From: UBA2336 sp036787955
GTDB lineage: Bacteria > Bacteroidota > Bacteroidia > Cytophagales > Cyclobacteriaceae
Assembly: GCA_036787955.1 (NCBI GenBank)
Contig: DAIQOI010000004.1
Span: 205,493-269,492, forward strand
Direction of reading: 5' to 3'
Length of the DNA: 64,000 bases
Positions 44,483 to 53,330 of the stretch are shown piece after piece. The notes below the pieces were generated by a model that saw nothing but the letters and a program-made list of their open reading frames with translations, did not search any database and was not told where the DNA came from. Positions within the stretch are counted from its first letter, which is position 1; every line of letters starts with the position of its first letter. The translations under genes were made by a program, and so were the position numbers.

Positions 44483-45526
44483 CTATCTGAATGTAAACCC
44501 TAACCCGAATGTAAAGGCCTGGAATTCCTGCAAGGAGTAGTTGCCATACAGATAAAACGCCAGCAGGTTAAAACGCACCCCTGCATCCAGCCGCATGCTG
44601 CTGCTTTTAAACGTGGCCGCATAAGGATTCGTTAACACAAACTCATAAGGTTGGCCGTTGAAGAAAGTGTAGCTGCCGTTGATGCTGGCCTTTGTGTTAA
44701 TTCCGTTGTAGCCGATACCTCCGTAAAACGTTACAAAAGCAAGTTTCTTGGAAATAAGCGTTTGAAGCAGAAAGGCATTGAATTTATACACCGATTCCTG
44801 CCGCGATCCGGGTGTTGCCGGAGGAAACTCGCTGGCAATACCGGCCATATTGGTAACCCCCTTGAAAGATGAGTACCCCGCCAGTACCGATAAGTCAAAA
44901 GGCAGCATTTTGATACCGGGTATATGCTGCTTTACATCATGGCGCACGGCAAATCCAAAAAGATTCAAATCCGTGTTACCTACGTTGGTCTTGGGCACAT
45001 AACGAAACATGATGTCGGTACCTTTAATCAGGCCAACGCCCACCTGAGCCATGGGCAGCCCTACGGGTGCAATCTTCAGGGTTTTTCTGATGGCCAGACC
45101 TTCCGGCCCGCTGATGGTTACTGTGTCGCCCCCCACATCATATTGATAGTTGGTACGATCATTAGGCCCGATGATGGTTGGAGCCAGGTTGCCGCTATTG
45201 GTGGTATTGGTAAATCCAAGATAATTGCTTGACAGGCCCAGGCCATCAGGATCAAAGAAATCCCGCGACCGCGGAATGGAAACAGCCGTAACACTGAGGT
45301 TGATATCAAACCCGCCGAGTTTGTGTGGCTTTGCCGTATGGAACCACCCTCCGGTCATGGCATATGAGAACCCCTCTATGATGGGGCCGATGTAAGCAGT
45401 AACCAGTTTACTGCCATCCTGCTGCCCTGCCTGCATAAAGCGTATCAGGTCATCCTCATTCTGTGCAAAACTGACAAATGGCCCGGATAGCGCACTTATC
45501 ACCAAGAAACTGCGAAAAACTCTCAT
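44483..45526 (-). CDS. outer-membrane beta-barrel-like protein (DUF6588-like)
   Basis: 347 residues with a signal peptide (about 1-21, ending SFAQ). The first mature residues (DDLIRFMQAGQQDGSKLVTAYIGPIIEGFSYAMTGGWF) and the alternating hydrophobic pattern ending in an aromatic-Arg (FGLGFTFR) indicate an outer membrane barrel. I recall this N-terminal pattern from proteins labelled DUF6588, function unknown. It stands alone, with its own terminator, divergent from waaA. Confidence 0.7.
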   Translation of the reverse strand: MRVFRSFLVISALSGPFVSFAQNEDDLIRFMQAGQQDGSKLVTAYIGPIIEGFSYAMTGGWFHTAKPHKLGGFDINLSVTAVSIPRSRDFFDPDGLGLSSNYLGFTNTTNSGNLAPTIIGPNDRTNYQYDVGGDTVTISGPEGLAIRKTLKIAPVGLPMAQVGVGLIKGTDIMFRYVPKTNVGNTDLNLFGFAVRHDVKQHIPGIKMLPFDLSVLAGYSSFKGVTNMAGIASEFPPATPGSRQESVYKFNAFLLQTLISKKLAFVTFYGGIGYNGINTKASINGSYTFFNGQPYEFVLTNPYAATFKSSSMRLDAGVRFNLLAFYLYGNYSLQEFQAFTFGLGFTFR

Positions 45527-45638
45527 ATCAGCATTGTTTTGTTTTCCTGCATCCCAAAATAGGCAAAATTGTAAACCTTAAGCGATGATTTTTTTAAAAA
45601 TTTCCCTTCCCGGTCCACCTGTTAAATTTGAGCCTTTT

Positions 45639-46889
45639 ATGGGCATCTTTCTCTATAACCTGGCCATTGCCATCCTGCGGTTGATTTACACTGCCGCAGC
45701 ACCCCGGAATGAAAAAGCCCGGCTGTTTTTAAAGGGCCGGGCCAGTTTCTTCAAAAAATTTGCAGATGCCTTGCACCCGAACGCGCAGCCGGTAATATGG
45801 ATGCATTGTGCCTCTCTGGGTGAATTTGAGCAGGGCCGACCGGTATTGGAAACACTGAAAAATGAATACCCTGAACACAAACTGCTGGTTACTTTTTTTT
45901 CACCCTCCGGCTATGAGGCACGCAAAAACTATCCGCACGCTCATTACATCTTCTACCTTCCCTGGGACACACGAAAGAATGCCGAAAAGTTTATTGAAAT
46001 TGCCAGACCGGTGCTGGTTCTTTTTGTGAAATATGAATTCTGGTATCATTATGTCAATGAGCTGCACCGCAGAAAAATACCGCTGGTGTGTATTTCATCT
46101 GTCTTCCGCAAGCAGCAGATTTTCTTTAAGTGGTATGGAGGTTTTTTTCGTAAAATGCTTCAACATTTCAACCACATTTTTGTACAAGATCATGCCTCGG
46201 TACAGTTACTGAAAAGCATAAACATCCGGCAAGTTTCGCACGCCGGTGATACCCGCTTCGATCGGGTATGGCAATTAGCCCAACAACCTGACACCTTGCC
46301 ATTGGTTGAACAATTCAAGGGGCGCGATAAGGTAATGGTGATAGGCAGTTGCTGGCCTGAAGATCTGGACGTGCTCATGCCATTTATTAATGAGCAACAC
46401 AATCGTACCAAGTTTATCATTGCCCCCCACGAAATATCTGAACAACAACTTGCTAGCATAGAGCGCGGATTACGCGCACGTTCAATCCGTTACAGCAAGG
46501 CCTCTGTTGAAGGGCAATTGGAATCATTTTCGGTTATGATTATAGACAACATCGGTATGCTGGCCCGGTTATACCGTTATGGTGAATACGCCTGGGTAGG
46601 TGGTGCCTTTGGCAAGGGCCTGCACAATATTCTGGAACCGGCCTGCTATGGTATGCCTGTTTTTTTTGGCAACAAAAATTATCAAAAGTTTCCTGAGGCA
46701 TTAGACCTTATTTACCGTGGCAGTGCTTTTGCCATTGCCGATTACCACCAACTGAAAAAAGTATTTGAAATGATCAACGAACCTGGCACGTACATGCTGG
46801 CATGCGAAGTATCGCGGCAGTATGTAGAAGAAAAACGCGGTGCCACCAATAAAATTATGTCATATTGTCGAAACCTTCTTTCTGCATGA
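45639..46889 (+). CDS. waaA: 3-deoxy-D-manno-octulosonic acid (Kdo) transferase
   Basis: Adds Kdo from CMP-Kdo to lipid IV-A at the inner membrane. About 416 residues from ATG 45639, which gives the typical N-terminal anchor helix (MGIFLYNLAIAILRLIY). IWMHCASLGEFEQGRP carries the conserved catalytic Glu, and VKYEFWYHY, GSCWPEDLD, IIAPHE and GAFGKGLHNILEPA complete the family set. The in-frame start at 45585 lacks support. The stop overlaps the rsgA start (ATGA). Confidence 0.93.
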   Translation: MGIFLYNLAIAILRLIYTAAAPRNEKARLFLKGRASFFKKFADALHPNAQPVIWMHCASLGEFEQGRPVLETLKNEYPEHKLLVTFFSPSGYEARKNYPHAHYIFYLPWDTRKNAEKFIEIARPVLVLFVKYEFWYHYVNELHRRKIPLVCISSVFRKQQIFFKWYGGFFRKMLQHFNHIFVQDHASVQLLKSINIRQVSHAGDTRFDRVWQLAQQPDTLPLVEQFKGRDKVMVIGSCWPEDLDVLMPFINEQHNRTKFIIAPHEISEQQLASIERGLRARSIRYSKASVEGQLESFSVMIIDNIGMLARLYRYGEYAWVGGAFGKGLHNILEPACYGMPVFFGNKNYQKFPEALDLIYRGSAFAIADYHQLKKVFEMINEPGTYMLACEVSRQYVEEKRGATNKIMSYCRNLLSA

Positions 46890-47794
46890 AAGCTCTGGTG
46901 ATGCGCTCTACCGGCTCGCAGTACGATGTGCTTACCGAAGCGGGTGAGCGCATGGTATGCCGTGCCCGCGGCAAGCTGCGGCTAAAAGGATATAAAGAAA
47001 CCAACCCCGTGGCCGTAGGCGATTATGTAGAAATTGATCCAAACAGTCGGCTCATTACCGAAATTCACAATCGCAAAAATCACATCCTGCGCAAGTCGGT
47101 TAAGAAAACCGGACACGCGCACGTGCTGGCTGCCAATATTGACCTGGCCGCGCTCATGGTTACCATGGTTAAGCCGGCTACTTCCACCGGCTTTATCGAC
47201 CGCTTTCTGGTAACCGCTGAAGCATACGAAATTCCGCAGGCTTTGATTTTTAATAAGCAGGACATCCTGGATGAGGACAGCCGGGAATTGCAGGAAGCAC
47301 TTATTTTCATCTACTCAGCGATCAGTATTCCCTGCCTTCGGATTACAGCCACCACCGGCAACCTGGATGAAGTAATGGAGCTTTTCAAAAACAAAACCAC
47401 ACTGGTTGCCGGGCATTCGGGTGTGGGAAAATCTTCCCTCCTCAATCGCCTCTCTCCTGAGATCAACCAGCCGGTTGGCGAGATTTCGGATTTCTCTGAA
47501 AAGGGTATGCACACCACCACCTTTGCCGAGATGTTTCGGATTGATGACAACACATTTGTCATTGATACCCCCGGCATCAAGGAATGGGGACTTGTGAATA
47601 TGATGCCTGAAGAGCTTTCGGATCATTTTCCTGAAATGCGCGCCTTGCGCAGTGCCTGTAAATTCGGCTACCGTTGCCTGCATGTACACGAGCCGCAGTG
47701 TGCAGTACGCGCTGCCGTAGATGAAGGTCGTGTTTCCATCAGCCGCTACGCCAGCTACCTGAGTATGCTGGAAGATGAGGATAACAGAAGGTAG
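46886..47794 (+). CDS. rsgA: small ribosomal subunit biogenesis GTPase RsgA
   Basis: Circularly permuted GTPase that tests 30S maturation. About 302 residues from the ATG overlapping the waaA stop. OB domain first (about 1-70), then G4 FNKQD, G1 GHSGVGKSS and G3 DTPGIKEWG in permuted order, and a C-terminal zinc knuckle (Cys at ACKFGYRCLHVHEPQC). Coupled translation with waaA is a matter of local arrangement and not of function. Confidence 0.95.
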   Translation: MKALVMRSTGSQYDVLTEAGERMVCRARGKLRLKGYKETNPVAVGDYVEIDPNSRLITEIHNRKNHILRKSVKKTGHAHVLAANIDLAALMVTMVKPATSTGFIDRFLVTAEAYEIPQALIFNKQDILDEDSRELQEALIFIYSAISIPCLRITATTGNLDEVMELFKNKTTLVAGHSGVGKSSLLNRLSPEINQPVGEISDFSEKGMHTTTFAEMFRIDDNTFVIDTPGIKEWGLVNMMPEELSDHFPEMRALRSACKFGYRCLHVHEPQCAVRAAVDEGRVSISRYASYLSMLEDEDNRR

Positions 47795-47897
47795 ATAACG
47801 TAGCCGATTGAGGTTTACCCTGTTCTAAAAAGACACAGTGGCTCCGGCTCTGCAGAGTGTGTTGGGTTAAAATAATCAGAGCCCAGATAAAATAAGC

Positions 47898-47928
47898 ACA
47901 GTGGGCTTCCACAAGCTCAGCCCACTGT
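47898..47928. terminator. hairpin between convergent genes rsgA and glycosyltransferase
   Basis: Perfect 10-bp inverted repeat ACAGTGGGCT / AGCCCACTGT with an 11-nt loop, followed on the plus strand by only a short T stretch (TTTCG). Position between convergent genes suggests a bidirectional terminator, though the U-tract is weak. A related sequence ACACAGTGGCT lies about 65 nt upstream. Confidence 0.45.
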
Positions 47929-47939
47929 TTCGCAATTTA

Positions 47940-48803
47940 TCAGTCATACTTTGTTATAAGGTTTCTGCAATACAATTGCACCAACCGCCACACCACATCC
48001 ACATTCAACAACCGCAGATTCAGGCCCAGTTCATACCTTAACCGTTCCTGCAGCGCTCTCCTTTCTTCTTCGGTGCGGTTCATTTGCATAATCTTCCGGC
48101 ATACGGCCAGCGTGGTAAGTGAATGCCGTGAAAGCAGCCGGAACTGCGCAGCACTTCGTGCACCCTTGGTTATCCTTCGCTTTACCAGCACTTTAGGCGA
48201 ATACCGGAAATAAAAGTGCCGGGCCGCACGTACCAGCACATCAAAGTCTTCATAGTGCAGGCTTTCGTCATACCCCCCCAGCCTCTCCAGCACGCTGCGC
48301 CTGAACATGAGCGTGGGCGGACAAATGAAATACCGCCTGATTAACTCCTTATATATATGTCCTTCAGGTACGAGGTGGTGCGGATATTTATCCGCGTGCC
48401 GGCCCAGCTCTGATCCTGCTTCATCAATATAAAGGGCATCGCCAAAGTGCACGCCATAGTTTGCTCCCCCCCTCTCCAACTCCTCCACACCATGCTGTAT
48501 CCGGTCGGGCATGAGTACATCATCAGCGGCCAGGTCAATGACGTAAAGACCCTTGCTTTGCCGCAAGGCAGCGTTGAACGACCGGCAATGCCCCATATTA
48601 CAGGCATTATACACCGCCTGTATATTCGGATATTTTTCTGCCAGTGTTTTTATTACCTCCCGGCTCTTGTCGGTGCTGGCATCATCCACCAGCAGCAATT
48701 CCACGTTCGGCCAGGTTTGCTGCATTACCGACTCTACCGCCTCTGCAACAAAACGCGCATGGTTGTAACACAGACAGATGACCGTTACCAGCGGATGACT
48801 CAT
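47940..48803 (-). CDS. family 2 glycosyltransferase
   Basis: 287 residues. N-terminal GT-A fold with VTVICLCYNHARFVAEAVESV, LLLVDDASTD and the metal-binding LAADDVLMPDR. A later acceptor-side segment, GGYDESLHYEDFDVLVRA, supplies the catalytic-base ED pair. The soluble protein has no membrane helix. Its start overlaps the transferase gene upstream by 4 nt, so it closes a three-gene minus-strand unit (DUF4442 hotdog, FemAB-like, GT2) probably acting on a surface glycan or lipid. Sugar and acceptor unknown. Confidence 0.88.
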   Translation of the reverse strand: MSHPLVTVICLCYNHARFVAEAVESVMQQTWPNVELLLVDDASTDKSREVIKTLAEKYPNIQAVYNACNMGHCRSFNAALRQSKGLYVIDLAADDVLMPDRIQHGVEELERGGANYGVHFGDALYIDEAGSELGRHADKYPHHLVPEGHIYKELIRRYFICPPTLMFRRSVLERLGGYDESLHYEDFDVLVRAARHFYFRYSPKVLVKRRITKGARSAAQFRLLSRHSLTTLAVCRKIMQMNRTEEERRALQERLRYELGLNLRLLNVDVVWRLVQLYCRNLITKYD

Positions 48804-49741
48804 TTCAGGACCTTTTGAAAAATGTACTTGGGCGATGGCACGGCTCCCAGGTGCAGTTTGAACGCAAGCAGTGGAAAATTAACCATCCCCTCTGCTGTGG
48901 TTGAAGTGCCCAGATCAAGGTAACGGAATTTTTTTTCCGCACACCACCGATAAATAAACTCCATCAACAGCACCACCGGGCTTACCCGATCATAATCACG
49001 ATGATGATCATAGTAAAAGGCATACAGTACTTCCGGGTTCACCACCACGCATAACGCGGCAGCGGCTATTCTGCTTTTATCATAAACGGCAAACAAGTGA
49101 ATTGCCTCCGGAAAGTGCAGGTAAAGTTGTTCCACTTCACCGTACGACATGGACAACTCATACCCTTTTTGTCTTCTGCATCCTTTCAGAAAATCATACA
49201 ATCCCTGAAGTTCCTCTCCTGGCACACAGATAGCCTGCAACCCGGCCACACGGGCCTGGCGCAACTTGCGTTGTTCCCATTCGTGAAGCGCTTCGCTGAA
49301 ATTACCACGTTCAACATGCAAGAGGCTGCTTACCTCAGCGTCCAGCAAGTAAAATTCTTTCTTAAACAGAAGGGGATGAAGCAGGGCATACTGTTCGGCA
49401 TAATACTGGTTAGGCGCATGCACCAGCACCAGCTTTTCCACTCCGTTCTTTTTCAGTTCATGCTCGCAGTAGTCAATAAAATCACTTATTACTTCAGGTG
49501 CGAGCCGGTTATTGAACAAAAAAGAGCCGAACGGTGCATACATACGGCTGATGGCGGTTGCACCATCAATGTGGAAGTGCACTTCACCGCAGCAAACCTG
49601 CCTGTTGGGATGGATAATAAAAAAAGATTGCACTTCAGCGGTTCCCAAGGCAAGGTGCTTGGCCGTATGAAAAAGAGAACCTGCATAGCCTTCGGCCCGA
49701 TAGGAACTTAATCCTGTACAGAACTGAAAACCCAAACTCAT
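48800..49741 (-). CDS. GNAT/FemAB-like N-acyltransferase
   Basis: 313 residues from ATG 49741 (an alternative start at 49774 would overlap the preceding stop). The pattern of two GNAT-like halves is that of FemAB/BioF2-type transferases: a first half with FFIIHPNRQVCCGEVHF and YYAEQYALLHPLLFKKEFY, then KLRQARVAGL and the second half with CRRQKGYELS, IAAAALCVVV, YAFYYDHH and KKFRYLDLGTST. Such enzymes attach amino acids or acyl groups to peptidoglycan or surface polymers. Between a hotdog protein and a glycosyltransferase, modification of a glycan or lipid is plausible. Confidence 0.7.
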   Translation of the reverse strand: MSLGFQFCTGLSSYRAEGYAGSLFHTAKHLALGTAEVQSFFIIHPNRQVCCGEVHFHIDGATAISRMYAPFGSFLFNNRLAPEVISDFIDYCEHELKKNGVEKLVLVHAPNQYYAEQYALLHPLLFKKEFYLLDAEVSSLLHVERGNFSEALHEWEQRKLRQARVAGLQAICVPGEELQGLYDFLKGCRRQKGYELSMSYGEVEQLYLHFPEAIHLFAVYDKSRIAAAALCVVVNPEVLYAFYYDHHRDYDRVSPVVLLMEFIYRWCAEKKFRYLDLGTSTTAEGMVNFPLLAFKLHLGAVPSPKYIFQKVLK

Positions 49742-49751
49742 CGCCTGTGCT

Positions 49752-50258
49752 TCATACTTTGGTACGCACCGCACTCCACGGCTTTACATGCCAGCATACG
49801 GATCCGGTAGCCAGGTGATTTTGCTGCTCATCATACAGCATGACCTCACACACCACTTCCACTGCTTCGTTGTGCTGCATTGGTGTAAAGATCTTTTCGT
49901 GCAGCCAGCTATCGGCAATTTCAAAGCGTGCGGTGGCATCACTTTTCCCCTGATAATGGTAGTCCATCTCCAGCCTTTTCATGATAAGGCGGTATTTGCG
50001 CGCATCCAGCTTCCTTACCAGCATAAAACCGGTGGTAAATTCAGCGAGCGTAGCCAATGCACAGGCATGTAGCCCCCTGATGTGATTGAAATTATTCTTT
50101 CGGTAAGGCAGCCTGACCTTCAGATAATCATCGCCCAGTTCTTCAATAGCAAATCCATGCGGACGGTTAAAAGGAATCATGTGATTCAGAATCCGGTTGA
50201 GCACAAACCGCCAGAAGCGGGAGTAGGAGGCACGGTTAAGTATATTGATATAGTTCAT
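49752..50258 (-). CDS. DUF4442 hotdog-fold thioesterase-like protein
   Basis: 168 residues from ATG 50258 (MNYINILNRASYSRFWRF). The hotdog pattern is visible: NNFNHIRGLHACALATLAEFTTGFML is the central helix with the family's N-H-x-R-G...A-L-A-x-L-x-E arrangement, followed by the beta strands LIMKRLEMDYHYQGKSDATARFE. This matches DUF4442, related to PaaI/YiiD acyl-CoA thioesterases. It probably hydrolyses or binds an acyl thioester used by the two genes downstream. First gene of the unit; an upstream extension to 50288 is possible. Confidence 0.8.
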   Translation of the reverse strand: MNYINILNRASYSRFWRFVLNRILNHMIPFNRPHGFAIEELGDDYLKVRLPYRKNNFNHIRGLHACALATLAEFTTGFMLVRKLDARKYRLIMKRLEMDYHYQGKSDATARFEIADSWLHEKIFTPMQHNEAVEVVCEVMLYDEQQNHLATGSVCWHVKPWSAVRTKV

Positions 50259-50514
50259 GTTTTTGTTACGTAAATTACAACTCCTCAATTTCTATTGCCG
50301 GTAATCACCGCTAATGCACACCAAAAAATTGATTTCTTCGAATACTAATCAAATTACCGCGTAATTCCATATCTTTACCTGAACATGAACCGGAGCACCA
50401 CCGATACATCAAAATTTCCCTGGGTGTTCAAACCCGGATTATAAGTTCGCTCCTCCACCGCACATGCTGGTTGCCTTGCCGTTGTAACAACACCGGACTT
50501 AAAACATTATCCAT
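50259..50514. other. divergent promoter region without supported gene
   Basis: 256 bases between the DUF4442 gene (minus) and the GcvT-like gene (plus). TATCTTTA (50370-50377) is one base off the TAnnTTTG consensus and could drive the plus-strand cluster. An open 19-codon frame from ATG 50385 (MNRSTTDTSKFPWVFKPGL) sits just after it; it could be a leader peptide but nothing else supports it. Confidence 0.3.
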
Positions 50515-51732
50515 ATGCCCGTTAAAACTCCTTTTTTTCCGCGAACATCTGCCCTGTGCCATAGCATGAAATGGAAGATTTGGGCCGGGTATTATGCTGT
50601 GTGCTCGTACGAAACACTGCACGATGCCGAATATTATGCTTTCCGCAATGCAGCAGGGCTGCTGGACGTAACCCCCTTGTTTAAATACCGCGTTACCGGA
50701 CCAGACGCTGCAGCGTTTCTTTCGCGCATCATGGTAAGAAACATTGAAAAACTGCCGGTAGGACGGGTTGCCTATTGCTGCTGGTGCGATGACCAGGGTA
50801 AAGTGATTGACGATGGCACGGTAATGAGGCGTGATGAGCAGGAATTTTTTGTTACCTCGGCCGACCCATGTTATTCCTGGTTCTCGCGTTTTCTGCGCGG
50901 ATACCGTGTTGAACTGACAGATATATCCGAACGGGTGGCCGGTCTGGCACTTCAGGGGCCTACCTCGCGCGACATACTAAAACAAATCTGCGATGCCGAC
51001 CTGGACGCGTTGAAATATTTCTCCACGTGCAAGGCAAAGGTCAACGACTTTGAAATCTACATCTCACGCACCGGCTATACCGGTGATCTGGGGTATGAAC
51101 TGTGGGTTGAAAATGACCACGCACTCCAATTGTGGGATGCAGTCATGGATGCCGGCAGGAATTACGACATCCGGCCGGCTGGCCTGGACGCACTGGACGT
51201 TACACGTGTGGAGGCCGGACTCATCCTTAAAGATGTAGATTATCACAACGCCCTGCATGCACTCATTGACGATCGCAAATCATCACCCTACGAAATTTCG
51301 CTCGGCTGGACGGTGGACCTTGACCGTGAACCTTTTAACGGACAAGCTGCCCTGAAAAAGGAAAAAGAACAAGGTTCCAAATGGGCCATTGTAGGACTCG
51401 ATATTAACTGGCCGCAACTGGAAGAACTCTATTATAAACGCGGCCTTCCACCTTCATTCAGCCTGCAGGCCTGGCGCAGTTCCATACCTGTATACGCCTC
51501 TAAAAACAGGCGCAAGCAAGTGGGTTACGCCACCAGCGGCACCTGGTCGCCCATCCTGAAAAAAAATATCGCCCTGGCCACCGTACAAAAACAGTACGAT
51601 AAAATCGGCACCGAGCTGCAGTTTGAAGTTACCGTAGAGCATGTGCGGCACACGGTGTCAGCCATCGTAAGCAAAACCCAGTTTTACAATCCCGAACACA
51701 AAACCTTTACACCCAAATCCGTAAAAGCATGA
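50515..51732 (+). CDS. GcvT/DmdA-like folate-dependent aminomethyltransferase homologue
   Basis: 405 residues with the GcvT fold: N-terminal part YYAFRNAAGLLDVTPLFKYRVTGPDA, folate-site acids Asp99-Asp100 in GKVIDDGTVMRR, SRTGYTGDLGYELWV, and LDALDVTRVEAGLILKDVDY, then a C-terminal barrel domain. This family moves a one-carbon group from an amine or sulfonium to tetrahydrofolate. It is not the canonical gcvT: N-terminal and central insertions differ from T protein, it lies 20 kb from gcvHP, and its stop overlaps (ATGA) a PYROXD2-like flavoprotein followed by a Rieske oxygenase. A demethylase role for a methylated substrate is inferred. Confidence 0.8.
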   Translation: MPVKTPFFPRTSALCHSMKWKIWAGYYAVCSYETLHDAEYYAFRNAAGLLDVTPLFKYRVTGPDAAAFLSRIMVRNIEKLPVGRVAYCCWCDDQGKVIDDGTVMRRDEQEFFVTSADPCYSWFSRFLRGYRVELTDISERVAGLALQGPTSRDILKQICDADLDALKYFSTCKAKVNDFEIYISRTGYTGDLGYELWVENDHALQLWDAVMDAGRNYDIRPAGLDALDVTRVEAGLILKDVDYHNALHALIDDRKSSPYEISLGWTVDLDREPFNGQAALKKEKEQGSKWAIVGLDINWPQLEELYYKRGLPPSFSLQAWRSSIPVYASKNRRKQVGYATSGTWSPILKKNIALATVQKQYDKIGTELQFEVTVEHVRHTVSAIVSKTQFYNPEHKTFTPKSVKA

Positions 51733-53318
51733 GCAAAAAATACGATGCCATCATCATTGGTGGGGGTCACAACGGACTGATATGCGCGGCCTATCTGGCA
51801 AAGGCCGGAAGAAAAGTGCTGGTGCTCGAAAAACGCCATGTGCTGGGTGGCGCTGCCGTGTCGGAAGAACTGTATCCGGGCTTCACCTTTTCCGTAGCAT
51901 CGTACGTAGTAAGCCTGTTCCGGCCTCACATCATCCGCGAGCTGGAGCTGGCAAAGCACGGCTACGAGGTAATACCAATGGACTGCTCCTTCCTGCCCCT
52001 GCCCGATGGCGATTCGCTGGCACGCTGGGCCGACCCGCACCGCTCTCGTAGAGAAATTGCACGCTTCAGTAAAAAAGATGCCGAAGTATATCCGGAGTTC
52101 AGCCGCGTGATGACACTGATGGGCAAACTCGCAAAATCTGTGATCGACCACCCGGCACCCGATATCACTTCCATCCATCCTAAAGAAATAGCCAACCTGC
52201 TCAGACTGGGCAAAGTGTTTCGCGACATGGGACCCGACCTGCTTCATCTGAACATCAAGCTGGTAACCATGAGCGCGCTGGATTTCCTCGACCTGTGGTT
52301 TGAATCGGAAATACTCAAGGCCCCCATGTCGGTAAGCGGCATTATCGGAACCTTTCAGGGCATCCGTTCGCCCGGCACGGCCTACGTTTTACTGCATCAC
52401 TACATGGGCCAGCTTGACGGTGTGTTCAGGTCATGGGGATTTTCAAAGGGCGGTACCGGTGGCGTGAGCATGGCCTGTGCACGCGCTGCCATGAGCTACG
52501 GTGCCGAAATAAGAACCGAAGCGCCCGTTCAGCGGGTGATCGTTAAAAACGGAGAGGCCATTGGAGTAGTGCTGGAAAACGGTGATGAGCTGTACGCCCG
52601 AACAATCGTTTCCAACCTCGACCCCAACCGCACCTATCTGAAAATGGTGGGCGAACAACACCTCGACCCGGAAGTAGTCAAAGAAATAAAGCGGTTCAAA
52701 TTGCGTGGTAGTTCAGGCAAGGTCAACCTGGCTCTCGACAGCGTTCCCGAATTCAGTTGCCGGCCAGGCGATGGCGACCACATCCGTGGCGACATTGCCA
52801 TAGCGCCTTCGATCGATTACCTTGAAAAAGCTTACGACCAGGCCAAGTACGGTGAGTTTTCCACACGACCCTATATCAACGCCGTTATTCCTACCCTAAC
52901 CGATCCCAGCCTGGCTCCCCCCGGCAAGCACATCCTTTCCTGCTTTGTACAATACGCACCCTATCACATTAAAGAGGGAGCCGAAAACTGGCCGAAATAC
53001 CGCGAAGCCTTTGGCGATACTGTGGTCGATACCCTGGCCGAATACATTCCCGGACTGAAAGACAAAATCCTGTTCCGGCAGGTACTCACCCCGTGGGATC
53101 TGGAACAGACCATGGGCCTTACCGAAGGCAATATTTTTCAGGGCGAGCTGAGCCTGGAGCAACTGCTCTTTCAGCGGCCCATAGCCGGCTACTCCGGCTA
53201 CAGAACCCCTGTACACCGGCTGTGGATGTGTGGCTCAGGCACGCACCCCGGTGGCGGCATTATGGGCGCCAGCGGTGAGCTTTGCGCAAAAACTATGTTA
53301 AAATCCAGGGCTATCTAA
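51729..53318 (+). CDS. FAD-dependent oxidoreductase, PYROXD2/phytoene-desaturase-like (first copy)
   Basis: 529 residues. N-terminal Rossmann motif YDAIIIGGGHNGLICAAYLA with the following acid (VLVLEKR), then LGGAAVSEE, and a C-terminal FAD-contact region (WMCGSGTHPGGGIMGASG). These fit the PYROXD2 branch of the amine oxidase/phytoene desaturase superfamily; substrates of this branch are not established. It starts in an ATGA overlap with the GcvT-like gene and is followed after 12 nt by a paralogue, so the pair may form a heteromer. Carotenoid synthesis is unlikely because no crt gene is near. Confidence 0.85.
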   Translation: MSKKYDAIIIGGGHNGLICAAYLAKAGRKVLVLEKRHVLGGAAVSEELYPGFTFSVASYVVSLFRPHIIRELELAKHGYEVIPMDCSFLPLPDGDSLARWADPHRSRREIARFSKKDAEVYPEFSRVMTLMGKLAKSVIDHPAPDITSIHPKEIANLLRLGKVFRDMGPDLLHLNIKLVTMSALDFLDLWFESEILKAPMSVSGIIGTFQGIRSPGTAYVLLHHYMGQLDGVFRSWGFSKGGTGGVSMACARAAMSYGAEIRTEAPVQRVIVKNGEAIGVVLENGDELYARTIVSNLDPNRTYLKMVGEQHLDPEVVKEIKRFKLRGSSGKVNLALDSVPEFSCRPGDGDHIRGDIAIAPSIDYLEKAYDQAKYGEFSTRPYINAVIPTLTDPSLAPPGKHILSCFVQYAPYHIKEGAENWPKYREAFGDTVVDTLAEYIPGLKDKILFRQVLTPWDLEQTMGLTEGNIFQGELSLEQLLFQRPIAGYSGYRTPVHRLWMCGSGTHPGGGIMGASGELCAKTMLKSRAI

Positions 53319-53330
53319 AAGACAATCGGC

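Noticed and set aside
50385..50444. 19-codon leader ORF before the GcvT-like gene
   Set aside because: Too short, with no attenuator-like hairpin or regulatory codon run; mentioned only in the intergenic entry.
50515..51732. Canonical glycine cleavage T protein (gcvT)
   Set aside because: Context with Rieske and PYROXD2-like genes, distance from gcvHP and sequence insertions point to a specialised family member.
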